A stretch of DNA of 59,102 nt from Allobacillus saliphilus. GTDB taxonomy: Bacteria > Bacillota > Bacilli > Bacillales > Alkalibacillaceae. Under the pieces are notes generated by a model. The model made no database searches. It worked only from the letters and a program-made list of their open reading frames with translations, and was not told the origin of the DNA. Below, in pieces: positions 16,854 through 25,614 of this stretch; within the stretch, counting starts at the first letter, position 1, and each line of letters opens with the position of its first letter. The DNA lies in contig NZ_JAGSIE010000025.1 in NCBI RefSeq assembly GCF_018138385.1, forward strand, positions 1 through 59,102, written 5' to 3'. A program made the position numbers and the translations under genes.

Positions 16854-18571
16854 TACGCTTCACCTTTTTTCATTTTCAAAAATGATTGTAACTCCTCTGG
16901 GGTCCATGTATTGACTACTGTATGTTTTTCGATCCACCCTTTTCGAGCAGCCTTCACACCAATTGCCATATCATCGAGCATTTGATAGCTATGTGCATCT
17001 GTGTTGATCGCAATCCGTGCACCTTTTTCTTGTGCTTTTCGAAGTTCCGTCCAATGTAAGTCCAATCGGTTTGGGTTCGCATTCAGTTCGATAATCGTAT
17101 TAGTTTCGACGGCCCAGTCAATGAACGTATTGATGTCTAATGCATAGCCTTCACGTCGTCCAATCAATCGTCCAGTCGGGTGAGCAATCATATCCACATA
17201 TGGACTTTCCATAGCGGTCCGCATCCGCTTCATAATTTGTTCTTCTGTTTGATTAAAACTTGAATGAATCGATGCGATGACAAAATCCATTTCTTTTAAA
17301 AACTCGTCTGTAAAATCCAACATTCCATCTGGCAAAATATCCATCTCTACACCACAAAATATCTTAATCTCTGGATATTTCTCTTGGACTTCTTCAATTT
17401 TTTCGCGCTGTTGACGAAGTCGCTCTTCATCTAATCCATCTGCTACACGCAAAAACTTTGAGTGGTCTGTAATGGCTATAAATTGATAGCCTTTTTCGAT
17501 ATTCTTCTTGACCATTTCTTCGATCGATTGTGCGCCATCGCTCCAAGTCGTGTGCATGTGTAAGTCGCCTTTTACATCATCCAATTCAATCAATTTCGGA
17601 GATTGATTTACAGAAACTTCTTCACCTGTTTCACGTACTTCTGGTGGTAAATAAGGGACATCCAAAAACTCAAAAAATGCTCGTTCCGAATCAAATGTAT
17701 GAATCTTTCCAGTCTCTTCTTCCTCGACTCCATATTCACTGATTTTCAAGCCTTTTTGCTTTGCTAATCTTCTCATTTCCACATTATGATCTTTGGACCC
17801 AGTGAAATGATGGAGTGTTGTGTAATACTCATTCGGTGCTACGAGACGAAAATCAACTGAAACATCCCATCTTGATTCTATTATTACCGTCACCTTCGTT
17901 TCTCCATGTGCAACAATTTCTTTTGCCATCGGTAACTGAACCAACGTGTCAGCTACTTGCTTTGGATTCGTCGTTGCGATAATATAATCCAAATCTTTTA
18001 TCGTTTCACGGAGACGTCTCATACTGCCCGCTATTGAGTATTGTTCAATGCCGTCTATTTTTTCCAACTCGTCTTCAATCAGTTGTGGTAATACTAAAAC
18101 ATCAGAAAGAGGTAAACGCTCTGGACGTTTACCGATATCGTCTAATGCTTGTACTATTTTTTCAACGGATTTTTTTCCAAACCCACTTAACTTTTCTACT
18201 TCACCATTTTCACAAGCTTTACGTAATGTCACTGCATCAACTACACCGAGTTCTTTATAGAGCTTTGCCAGCTTTTTTCCACCTAACCCTTGTAGTTCTA
18301 ATAATGGGATCAGGCCTTCAGGCACTTCTTCTTTCAATTCATTCAGCGTTTCCGTTTCACCTGTTTCGATGAATTCCATGATTACCGCATTGGTACCTTT
18401 ACCGATACCATCCATTTTTGAAAAATCGTCAATCTCATCCAATGAATGTTCACTACGTTCCAATGCTTGTGCAGCTTTCCGATAAGCAGATATTTTAAAT
18501 GGATTTTCACCTTTTAATTCCAAATAAATAGCAATCGTTTCCAAATGTTTAATGACTTTCTTTTTATCCAT
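16853..18571 (-). CDS. polX: DNA polymerase X with PHP domain
   Basis: A 572-aa bacterial family X polymerase used in base-excision-type gap filling. The N-terminal helix-hairpin-helix and polymerase part (MDGIGKGTNAVI, LQGLGGKKLAKL, GSMRRLRETIKDLDYI) is followed from about residue 335 by a PHP phosphoesterase domain with metal ligands in GDLHMHTTWSDG, ITDHSK, GVEMDIL and NTDAHS. I use the ATG at 18571, 8 nt after AGGAG, and not the GTG at 18580. It overlaps mutS2 by one base. Confidence 0.95.
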   Translation of the reverse strand: MDKKKVIKHLETIAIYLELKGENPFKISAYRKAAQALERSEHSLDEIDDFSKMDGIGKGTNAVIMEFIETGETETLNELKEEVPEGLIPLLELQGLGGKKLAKLYKELGVVDAVTLRKACENGEVEKLSGFGKKSVEKIVQALDDIGKRPERLPLSDVLVLPQLIEDELEKIDGIEQYSIAGSMRRLRETIKDLDYIIATTNPKQVADTLVQLPMAKEIVAHGETKVTVIIESRWDVSVDFRLVAPNEYYTTLHHFTGSKDHNVEMRRLAKQKGLKISEYGVEEEETGKIHTFDSERAFFEFLDVPYLPPEVRETGEEVSVNQSPKLIELDDVKGDLHMHTTWSDGAQSIEEMVKKNIEKGYQFIAITDHSKFLRVADGLDEERLRQQREKIEEVQEKYPEIKIFCGVEMDILPDGMLDFTDEFLKEMDFVIASIHSSFNQTEEQIMKRMRTAMESPYVDMIAHPTGRLIGRREGYALDINTFIDWAVETNTIIELNANPNRLDLHWTELRKAQEKGARIAINTDAHSYQMLDDMAIGVKAARKGWIEKHTVVNTWTPEELQSFLKMKKGEA

Positions 18572-18610
18572 ATAGAGCACTCCTACTCAGCAATTATTCA
18601 TTCAATGACT

Positions 18611-18648
18611 GAAAAGAAAAGAGGCCAACTCGCATTGAGTGAACCTCT
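18611..18648 (-). terminator. cvpA/zapA operon terminator
   Basis: The minus-strand stem AGAGG-TTCACTC / GAGTTGG-CCTCT is followed by TTTCTTTTC. Confidence 0.8.
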
Positions 18649-18656
18649 TCATTCGT

Positions 18657-19190
18657 TCATTCAGGAAATATTCGTTCTTTCAATTGCTCAGTCAAAACAG
18701 GTGTATGTTCAATCATAAATCCGGCAATTACGGAGTTTTGTATGAGATTTTGAATCATCTCTACCGAAACGAGCGACAAAATGAATAAGATCACGAATAA
18801 TATTAGATACATCTCAATAAATCCTAGTATGGCACCCAATAGATTATTCACACTATGTAAAATCGGTAGGTTGGCTACAAAATCCAGTAAGTTCGCAATG
18901 ATTTGCATGACGATCTTCACTAAGACAAATATCGCGAAAAAAGCTAACCCATTATAGAATGAGTTTTCTAGTATTGTAGAGTTTAACAATGCACCCCAAA
19001 ATTGGTCTGTAGAAAAATCCGGATATGGAATCCATAATTCGATTTTGCCAGCTAACTGTTTGTAATATAAAACAGAGACGATAAATGCAACGATAAAACC
19101 GACAATGTGAAGGACTTGCATGACGAGCCCGCGTTTTAAACCAATTAAAAAACCAAAAATCAATAAAATCAATAATAAAATATCCAACAT
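18657..19190 (-). CDS. CvpA-family membrane protein
   Basis: A 177-aa integral membrane protein with four hydrophobic segments and the CvpA-type start MLDILLLILLIFGFLIGLKRGLVMQ-like pattern (split here by a short loop). It corresponds to B. subtilis yshB. The family is named for colicin V production; its true role in Firmicutes is unclear. I start at the ATG at 19190, which follows an AAAGGT site and the zapA stop by one base; a longer reading would overlap zapA by 31 nt. Confidence 0.88.
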   Translation of the reverse strand: MLDILLLILLIFGFLIGLKRGLVMQVLHIVGFIVAFIVSVLYYKQLAGKIELWIPYPDFSTDQFWGALLNSTILENSFYNGLAFFAIFVLVKIVMQIIANLLDFVANLPILHSVNNLLGAILGFIEMYLILFVILFILSLVSVEMIQNLIQNSVIAGFMIEHTPVLTEQLKERIFPE

Positions 19191-19191
19191 G

Positions 19192-19470
19192 TTACCTTTG
19201 ATCCTCTTTCCGTCTATTTCCACGATTCACTCGGTTCAATAGTTCGTTATGTTCTTGTTTGAGTTTCAAGTAATCATTCATCGTATTCAAAGCTGTTAAT
19301 ACAGCTAATTGGGATGTATCCAATGAAGGCTTTGCGTATTGAATTTCATCCATTTTTTGGTCAACCAAGCTTGCTACCATTTTGATATGTTCTGAGGATT
19401 CTTGGCCAACAATGGTATATTTTTTCTTGTGAATTTCCACTGTTAATTTCGTTTGATTAGAACCATCCAT
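19192..19470 (-). CDS. zapA: Cell division protein ZapA
   Basis: A 92-aa protein that bundles FtsZ filaments at the division site. The N-terminal globular part (TVEIHKKKYTIVGQESSEHI) and the long C-terminal helix (from about residue 52, LAVLTALNTMNDYLKLKQEHNELL-type heptads) are typical. A GGGAGGAGG site precedes the ATG. It is followed at once by cvpA in the same operon, and is divergent from rnhC, as in B. subtilis. Confidence 0.93.
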   Translation of the reverse strand: MDGSNQTKLTVEIHKKKYTIVGQESSEHIKMVASLVDQKMDEIQYAKPSLDTSQLAVLTALNTMNDYLKLKQEHNELLNRVNRGNRRKEDQR

Positions 19471-19566
19471 TCAGTAGCCTCCTCCCGCGTTATTCTACTC
19501 CATATAGTAACACGTTTACATATCGCTTGGAAAGTACATTTACTTCCTGCGAATGTGAGTATCGCG

Positions 19567-19575
19567 TGATATACT
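19567..19575 (+). promoter_or_regulatory. Putative extended -10 promoter of rnhC
   Basis: TGATATACT gives an extended -10 (TG, one base, TATACT) 40 nt before rnhC. No good -35 is seen, which is compatible with an extended -10 promoter. Confidence 0.45.
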
Positions 19576-19614
19576 AGGAGAAAATATGCTAATCCATAAA
19601 GGAGTTCTATTTTC

Positions 19615-20532
19615 ATGGCACACGCTGTAGTAAAAGTAAACCAATCAATCATTCAACAGATGCAAAATACATACCAGTCGAATATTCTTCCAAAAACACC
19701 CCCTCACGCACATTTTTCGGCAAAGGTGAACGGATGCACCATCACGGCGTATCAGTCTGGAAAAGTGGTATTTCAGGGGAATGAAGCTGAGAAAGAAGCG
19801 AGCCGTTGGGGAAAAGCTGAAACCAATGACAAAAAGAAAAAGAATAAGACAAATCGAAGTCTTCCCGCTTTTTTAAACGATTCACATATGGGATCTGATG
19901 AGGCAGGAACAGGCGATTATTTCGGTCCCATTACTGTCGCTTGCGTTTTCGCTACCAAAAAACAACAAGAGCTGTTAAGAGAACTAGGCGTCCGCGATTC
20001 CAAAACCTTATCCGATGACACCATTCGATCGGTCATGAAAGACGTCTTATTAACCGATATTGTTTTTAGTTCCGTTGTTCTCGATAATCCGAGGTATAAC
20101 CAATTGAAATCCAAAGGCTGGTCTCAAGTGAAAATGAAAGCTTGGATGCACCACCATGCGATACAAAACGTCCGAAAGAAATTAGGCAATTCATCTTTTG
20201 AAGGAACCGTTGTCGATCAGTTTTGTGAACCATCTACCTTTCATAAAGCCGTACGAGAAACAGGTGAGCAATCATTTGATGATTTGACATTCATGACAAA
20301 AGCAGAGAGTTATTCGACGCCAGTAGCTGCAGCTTCCATGCTAGCTCGCTATCGCTTTTTACAAGAGATCGATCGTATATCTGAAAAGGTTGGATTTTCG
20401 ATTCAAAAAGGTGCTTCCAACATTGTCGACAAGCAAATTGCCCGATTGATCAAGCAAAAAGGTACCGGATATTTAGATCAAATCGCCAAAACGCATTTTG
20501 CCAACACACAGAAGGGTAAAAAGCTTTTGTAG
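19615..20532 (+). CDS. rnhC: Ribonuclease HIII
   Basis: A 305-aa nuclease that cuts the RNA strand of RNA-DNA hybrids. It has the type-HIII N-terminal TBP-like substrate domain (1-85), then the catalytic domain with GSDEAGTGDYFGP (Asp95, Glu96), RDSKTLSD, VVDQF and KAESYSTPVAAASMLAR. The DE pair and Mg-binding pattern set it apart from RNase HII. It diverges from zapA; the next gene begins 11 bp downstream with its ribosome site over the rnhC stop, so they share a transcript. Confidence 0.95.
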   Translation: MAHAVVKVNQSIIQQMQNTYQSNILPKTPPHAHFSAKVNGCTITAYQSGKVVFQGNEAEKEASRWGKAETNDKKKKNKTNRSLPAFLNDSHMGSDEAGTGDYFGPITVACVFATKKQQELLRELGVRDSKTLSDDTIRSVMKDVLLTDIVFSSVVLDNPRYNQLKSKGWSQVKMKAWMHHHAIQNVRKKLGNSSFEGTVVDQFCEPSTFHKAVRETGEQSFDDLTFMTKAESYSTPVAAASMLARYRFLQEIDRISEKVGFSIQKGASNIVDKQIARLIKQKGTGYLDQIAKTHFANTQKGKKLL

Positions 20533-20543
20533 GGGGATTTTCA

Positions 20544-21035
20544 TTGGATGTACGTGAAGTTCAAAAAAATGATGCAGAAGCACTTATTCATTTGATCAAA
20601 GCAGTCGAGGATCACTCGAGATATATGCTTTTGGAACCGGGAGAAAGAAAGGTTTCCATTGATCAACAGCGAAATATGATTAGACAATTAGATGACCATT
20701 CAACCATTTTGGTTGCTGAAAAAGAGCAAGATCTACTTAGAAATTTAATGGTATTCGGTGGTAAAGCAAAACGGAATAAACATAGCGCCTATATTGTCAT
20801 CGGGATTCATTCAAATCACCGTGGCCTAGGTATTGGTCGTTTATTATTTAAGGAAATGGAAGACTGGGCAAGAGATCGTGATATTCATCGATTGGAACTG
20901 ACGGTTGTCAAAGAGAATATAGCAAGTGTTTCTCTCTATAAGAAGATGGGCTTTGAAATTGAAGGAACAAAAAGAAATTCTTTGTTGATTAACGGTCGAT
21001 ACGTGGATGCGTATTATATGTCAAGATTGATTTAA
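20544..21035 (+). CDS. GNAT-family N-acetyltransferase
   Basis: A 163-aa single-domain acetyltransferase. The acetyl-CoA motif is HSNHRGLGIGRLLFKEME (the RxxGxG/A signature), followed by LELTVVKENIASVSLYKKMGFEIEGT, which resembles RimI/ribosomal-type and RimJ-like members. The substrate is unknown. The start is TTG at 20544: an AGGGGG site overlapping the rnhC stop lies 7 nt upstream, and the nearby ATG is out of frame. A strong terminator follows. It is not part of the B. subtilis order here. Confidence 0.87.
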   Translation: MDVREVQKNDAEALIHLIKAVEDHSRYMLLEPGERKVSIDQQRNMIRQLDDHSTILVAEKEQDLLRNLMVFGGKAKRNKHSAYIVIGIHSNHRGLGIGRLLFKEMEDWARDRDIHRLELTVVKENIASVSLYKKMGFEIEGTKRNSLLINGRYVDAYYMSRLI

Positions 21036-21042
21036 TGATGGG

Positions 21043-21078
21043 AGAAGTTGAATAGACGTTCTGTTCAACTTCTTTTTC
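21043..21078 (+). terminator. rnhC-acetyltransferase terminator
   Basis: The stem GAAGTTGAA(T)/GTTCAACTTC is followed by TTTTTC on the plus strand. Confidence 0.85.
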
Positions 21079-21096
21079 ATGAATCTAAAAAAAAGA

Positions 21097-21125
21097 TTGC
21101 TATCACTAACTAATTCGACTATAAT
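21097..21125 (+). promoter_or_regulatory. Sigma-A promoter of the ArsR/MFS unit
   Basis: TTGCTA, 17 nt, then a perfect TATAAT, placed just before the putative operator. Confidence 0.8.
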
Positions 21126-21126
21126 C

Positions 21127-21148
21127 TAATTAGTTATCTATCTAATTA
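21127..21148 (+). promoter_or_regulatory. Putative ArsR-family operator
   Basis: A perfect 7-bp inverted repeat, TAATTAG and CTAATTA, with an 8-nt centre, overlaps the start of transcription. A related copy (CTAATTAGATAGATATAA, then AATTAG) is at 21755-21778 between the regulator and transporter genes. Shared sequence at both places points to binding by the adjacent regulator. Confidence 0.6.
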
Positions 21149-21160
21149 AGAGGTGTTTAT

Positions 21161-21733
21161 ATGCAACTGAACCGGATTGTCCGTTTTCACAAAGCCGTTG
21201 GTGATAAGACTCGTCTACGGATTATTGCCTTATTAAAGAATAGTCCGCTACATGGGCAAGCCATTGCAGGGAAATTGGGATTGACTCCACCAACCATTTC
21301 ACACCATTTAACCAAGTTGAAAGAAATCGATATCGTCTATCAACGACGTGATAAAAATACAATCTATTTTCATTTGAACGAAGATAAATTAAACCGATTG
21401 GCCAGTGCCATCATGAAATTAGGAGATGATGAAATGAACAATGAATTAGAAGTGAGTGACGAAGAAAAATATAAGATTCTCAATAACTTCAAGGATTCAG
21501 AAGGTAAATTACGATCTATTCCTGCCCAGTTGAAAAAACGTTTGATTATCTTGGAACATATGGTTGAGGGGCTGGAACCCGGCAAGGTATATCCAGAGAA
21601 AGAAATCAACGAATACATTAAACAATTTCATGACGACTTTGCAACCATTCGAAGAGAAATGATTATGCACCACTTTATGTCACGGGAAAATGGAAATTAT
21701 GAGTTGAATCCACGTGAATTATGGCTGATTTAA
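21161..21733 (+). CDS. ArsR-type HTH regulator with C-terminal DUF2087
   Basis: A 190-aa protein. Residues 1-80 form an ArsR winged helix (FHKAVGDKTRLRIIALLKNS, then GKLGLTPPTISHHLTKLKE); about 110-185 match DUF2087 (LRSIPAQLKKRLIILEHM, YPEKEINEYIKQFHDD, IRREMIMHHFMSR). I see no cysteine metal site, so it is unlikely to be an arsenic sensor. Its promoter carries a dyad that probably binds it. It is followed by an MFS exporter gene, suggesting a drug- or metabolite-responsive efflux unit. This pair is an insertion relative to the B. subtilis order between rnhC and pheT. Confidence 0.85.
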   Translation: MQLNRIVRFHKAVGDKTRLRIIALLKNSPLHGQAIAGKLGLTPPTISHHLTKLKEIDIVYQRRDKNTIYFHLNEDKLNRLASAIMKLGDDEMNNELEVSDEEKYKILNNFKDSEGKLRSIPAQLKKRLIILEHMVEGLEPGKVYPEKEINEYIKQFHDDFATIRREMIMHHFMSRENGNYELNPRELWLI

Positions 21734-21754
21734 ATCAGCTTTATTTTTCGGAAA

Positions 21755-21778
21755 CTAATTAGATAGATATAAAATTAG
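21755..21778 (+). promoter_or_regulatory. Second copy of the putative ArsR operator
   Basis: CTAATTAGATAGATATAA followed by AATTAG repeats the core of the upstream operator (TAATTAGATAGAT is the reverse complement of ATCTATCTAATTA). It lies 26 bp before the transporter start. No clear separate promoter is visible. Confidence 0.45.
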
Positions 21779-21803
21779 ATGTTTTCAAAATGAGGTTTTC
21801 GGT

Positions 21804-23021
21804 ATGAAAAATTGGCGTGTTTGGAAAATGGAAAAGAATTATCAATTATTGTTTTTCTCTAATCTATTCAATGGAATGGGTAATCGGTTCACACAGGTTG
21901 CCTTGTTAGCATTAATTTACCAATATACCCAATCGGGATTCGCCTTAGGTCTCCTCTTTTTCGTACGACTCATTCCCTTTTTGATCATGGCCCCTATTGG
22001 TGGAATGTTGGCGGATCGCTTTTCCAAAAGGTCAATCCTACTATTCGTTGAAACAATCAGGGTACCGATTGTGCTGACTCTACTATTTGCCGAAAGTGCG
22101 GAACAATTATGGATTGTGTATGTCAGTTCATTTGGATTAGCGCTTGGCGAGGCGATTTACGCACCTACCCGAAAAGCTACCATCCCTGCACTCGTTCAGC
22201 AGGGACATTTGGTTCATATCAATTCGATTGAGCAAATCAGCATGGGTCTTGTCTTAGTCATCGGTTCATCATTAGGAGGATTAATTTCTTTCCTGTTTGG
22301 GATGAATTCAGCTTTTCTAATGAATGCACTTTGTTTTCTCGTGTCGATTTTCTTTCTGGCAAACGTTCAGGAGCCAAACGTGGAAATTTCGCATCAAACA
22401 GAGAGAATACCTCGTAGCTCTTATCGAATGTTTTTCAAATCCAAGCTGCTCATTATTTTTATCATTATTTCGTTTACGATGCCGATTGCCAATGGAGTCG
22501 ATAATGTATTAATGAGCATTTATGCACTTGATGTGTTTTCAATGGCCGACCTTGGCGTTGGATTGATCTATGCTTGTCTAGGAATTGGATTTATTTTGAG
22601 TTCATTTTCATCAAACTTCATCAAGAAAAGATTAGTTTTCGTCATCATTTTATTTATTGCATTCGAGGGTCTCGGGCATATTTTTCTCAGTTTAGCCCCA
22701 TCTTTTCTAACTGCACTATTGACGGTGATCTTCATAACATTCACCGGTGGAATCAGCGATATCGGCTTGAATACCTTGATTATGAAATCCGTACCAAGAC
22801 ACAAACAAGGTACGTTCTTCGGTTTGACCGAAATGATTACTAATGTAACATTAGGGATTATGATGGCAGTTGGTGGCCTATTTTTGGAATTTGCTGATCC
22901 TAGATTATTAGGAGCGGTTGTTGGTATGCTATATATCCTTTTTACATGTATCTACTGGATGATGTTTAAAAAGGTTGATTTTTACAAGGAGAAAAGAAGA
23001 TTATTTTCATTATTTAATTGA
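21804..23021 (+). CDS. MFS efflux transporter
   Basis: A 405-aa major facilitator protein with about 12 membrane helices. The MFS loop 2-3 motif is present (GGMLADRFSKRSILL), and the overall pattern resembles macrolide-type (MefA-like, MFS_3) exporters, with NGMGNRFTQVALLALIYQYT at the start. The substrate cannot be told. It follows the DUF2087 regulator by 70 bp and a copy of its operator, so the regulator probably controls it. It converges on pheT, with which it shares a two-way terminator. Confidence 0.86.
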   Translation: MKNWRVWKMEKNYQLLFFSNLFNGMGNRFTQVALLALIYQYTQSGFALGLLFFVRLIPFLIMAPIGGMLADRFSKRSILLFVETIRVPIVLTLLFAESAEQLWIVYVSSFGLALGEAIYAPTRKATIPALVQQGHLVHINSIEQISMGLVLVIGSSLGGLISFLFGMNSAFLMNALCFLVSIFFLANVQEPNVEISHQTERIPRSSYRMFFKSKLLIIFIIISFTMPIANGVDNVLMSIYALDVFSMADLGVGLIYACLGIGFILSSFSSNFIKKRLVFVIILFIAFEGLGHIFLSLAPSFLTALLTVIFITFTGGISDIGLNTLIMKSVPRHKQGTFFGLTEMITNVTLGIMMAVGGLFLEFADPRLLGAVVGMLYILFTCIYWMMFKKVDFYKEKRRLFSLFN

Positions 23022-23132
23022 GTATTACGCGAGATTTGATTTAATGGACGAATGTTGAGTGTCTTTTCTTTGAAGGTGGAATGTGTAGACTCGTTTGTTG
23101 GGCGTCTACGTTCATAAGTGAAGATTTCACTC

Positions 23133-23176
23133 AAAAATGCACTCCAGACTTTTATTGTCTGAAGTGCATCTTTTTT
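23133..23176. terminator. Bidirectional terminator between the MFS gene and pheST
   Basis: The stem ATGCACTCCAGAC/GTCTGAAGTGCAT has TTTTTT on the plus side and TTTTT on the minus side. Confidence 0.85.
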
Positions 23177-25601
23177 AACCACGAAATTCTGCGCTAAATG
23201 CCTCTTTTACCTTTTCGATGATTCGTTCTCTCGCCTCATCAACCTCTTCATCTTTCAACGTTCGTTCATTGTTTTGGAAGGTTAGGTTAAATGCAATGGA
23301 TTTTTTACCTTCTTCCATATGCTCACCTTGGTACACATCGAAAATTCGAATGTCTTTCAAATACGGCTGTCCCTGTTCATAAATGGTGGCTTCGATTTCT
23401 TTTGCCGCAATCTCGGCATTCACAACGAAAGCCAGGTCTTGTGAAACAGCTGGATATTTAGTGATTGCCTCATAATCCGGTGTTTTGTCAACATAATCAA
23501 ACACTTTTTTTAAGTTCACATCAAATACGTAAGTTTCATCCAAGTCATGATCTTTTTGAACCGTTGGGTGTAACTGTCCGATATAGCCAATCGTTTCTCC
23601 ATCGATTTTCAATAATGCTGTCCGACCGGGATGCAAGCCAGCTAAGCTCGCTTTTTCAAAGTCTACTGGGCTTTTCAGGAAGTGTTCGAAAAGACCTTCT
23701 AAAATTCCTTTTAGCACGAAGAAGTCAACCGGTTTCTTTTCTCCTTGCCACGGATGATTCTCCCAAATCCCCGTAATTGCAGCAGCAACGCGAAGCTCTT
23801 CTTTTGGCAGTACATCCTCGCCTGCATTCGGTAAATAAACAGATCCGAGTTCATAAAACCCGAGATTATATTGGTTTCTTGCCACATTATATTGAAGGCT
23901 CGAAAGCAATTCAGGTATGGCACTTAATCGCAAATGACTATGCAAATCGGTCATTGGCATCATTAATTTCACGGCCTCTTGATCGGTTTGAATTTCCGGA
24001 CTGACAAAATGCTTTGATTTTTCTTCTGTCGTCAGTGAATACGTCAATGCCTCGTTTAATCCTGTTTTTTGTAAATAAGCATGTACTTCACGAGTTAATC
24101 GTTGACGTTTCGTTAAGCCACCTTTATTTGATTGACCTGTTGGCAATGTATAAGGAATATGGTCGTAACCGTATAAACGAGCAAACTCTTCAACCATATC
24201 TTCGAGAATACGAAGGTCATTTCTTCGGGATGGTGGCGTAACAGTATATTGCTCACCTTGCTGTTCATATGGCAAGCGCAAACGTTCGAGAATATCATTC
24301 ATTTGATCAATGGATAATTCCGTCCCTATACGCTCATTAATTTCATGACGTTCAAAGGTGATTTGTACTGGTTCACGATCCGTTGAACCTTCCTCAACCA
24401 TTTCACCTAAAATTGTTCCGCCTGCTAACTCTTCGTATAATTCAGCTGCACGCATTGCTGCTTCTTTCACACGTGCAAGGTCGACTCCTTTTTCAAAACG
24501 TGCGCTCGCTTCACTTCGTAAATTGTGTTGGCTCGATGCTTTGCGAACGGTTCTCGGATCGAAATAAGCAGCCTCTAAAAGAATAGTCGTTGTATCATCT
24601 TGAACTTCGGAATCTTGACCGCCCATTACACCAGCCAATGCATGAGGCTTTTCGCCGTTTGTAATGAGTAGGTGTTCTGGTTGGAGTGTCCGCTCTTTTC
24701 CGTCAAGTGTCGTCATCGTTTCACCTTCATGAGCTGGACGAGTGACAACTTCTTTACTACCAAAACGGTCGTAATCGAAAGCGTGAAGCGGCTGACCGTA
24801 TTCCAACAAAACATAGTTCGTGATGTCAACTAAATTATTGATCGGGCGAATGCCTGCACTGATCAAGCGATTACGCAACCATAATGGAGACGATTTCACT
24901 TCTAAATCCTTGATAATCCACGCACCGTAATACGGATTCATTTCTTTGTTCTCTATACGAACAGCGATGTAATCTTTGGACGACTCATCAGCTTTCGTAA
25001 CAGCCGGTGACGGCAATTGAAGTTCTTTATTATAAATAGCAGCGACTTCATAAGCCATCCCGACCATGTTTAGGCAGTCCGCCCGGTTTGGTGTTAGATC
25101 GAGCTCTAGTACTTGGTCGTTTAGATTGAGTAACGGACAAGCCGGTTCACCGATTTGTACCTCTTCATCAAATACAAAAATACCGTCTTTTTGATGATCG
25201 GGAACGAATTTTTCATCGACACCTAATTCTTGCAATGAGCAAATCATTCCTTCTGATGCTTCACCGCGCAGTTTCGCTTTTTTAATTTTCAACCCGCCTG
25301 GGAGTCTTGCGCCAGGTCGAGCGACAACAACATACTGTCCTTGCGCAACATTCGGTGCACCGCAAACAATTTGCGCGAGTTCTTCTTCACCAACGTTCAC
25401 CTGACACAGGTTCAACTTGTCGGCATTTGGGTGTTGTTCACACGCTTCAACATATCCGACAACAATTTTATCATCATTCAAAATCGGACCGTGGATGCCG
25501 TCTACTTCGACGCCTGTTTTTGTAATGGCTTCAGCTAATTCTCCTGTTGGAATGCCTTCGATATCCACATATTCTTTTAACCAATTAATTGAAACTAACA
25601 T
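23175..25601 (-). CDS. pheT: Phenylalanine-tRNA ligase beta subunit
   Basis: An 808-aa subunit of the alpha2-beta2 synthetase. It has the N-terminal EMAP-like tRNA-binding domain (about 40-155), the B3/B4 editing domain with RPINNLVDITNYVLLEYGQPLHAFD, the B5 domain, a catalytic-like core and a C-terminal FDX-ACB anticodon-binding domain (KYPAVSQDLAFVV, to the end). Length is normal. It follows pheS by 13 bp and is controlled by the pheS T-box. Confidence 0.97.
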   Translation of the reverse strand: MLVSINWLKEYVDIEGIPTGELAEAITKTGVEVDGIHGPILNDDKIVVGYVEACEQHPNADKLNLCQVNVGEEELAQIVCGAPNVAQGQYVVVARPGARLPGGLKIKKAKLRGEASEGMICSLQELGVDEKFVPDHQKDGIFVFDEEVQIGEPACPLLNLNDQVLELDLTPNRADCLNMVGMAYEVAAIYNKELQLPSPAVTKADESSKDYIAVRIENKEMNPYYGAWIIKDLEVKSSPLWLRNRLISAGIRPINNLVDITNYVLLEYGQPLHAFDYDRFGSKEVVTRPAHEGETMTTLDGKERTLQPEHLLITNGEKPHALAGVMGGQDSEVQDDTTTILLEAAYFDPRTVRKASSQHNLRSEASARFEKGVDLARVKEAAMRAAELYEELAGGTILGEMVEEGSTDREPVQITFERHEINERIGTELSIDQMNDILERLRLPYEQQGEQYTVTPPSRRNDLRILEDMVEEFARLYGYDHIPYTLPTGQSNKGGLTKRQRLTREVHAYLQKTGLNEALTYSLTTEEKSKHFVSPEIQTDQEAVKLMMPMTDLHSHLRLSAIPELLSSLQYNVARNQYNLGFYELGSVYLPNAGEDVLPKEELRVAAAITGIWENHPWQGEKKPVDFFVLKGILEGLFEHFLKSPVDFEKASLAGLHPGRTALLKIDGETIGYIGQLHPTVQKDHDLDETYVFDVNLKKVFDYVDKTPDYEAITKYPAVSQDLAFVVNAEIAAKEIEATIYEQGQPYLKDIRIFDVYQGEHMEEGKKSIAFNLTFQNNERTLKDEEVDEARERIIEKVKEAFSAEFRG

Positions 25602-25614
25602 CGTTCATACCCCC

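Noticed and set aside
18583-18605. FadR-like half site upstream of polX (TGAATGAATAAT)
   Set aside because: Only one half matches and a DNA-repair gene is an unlikely target.
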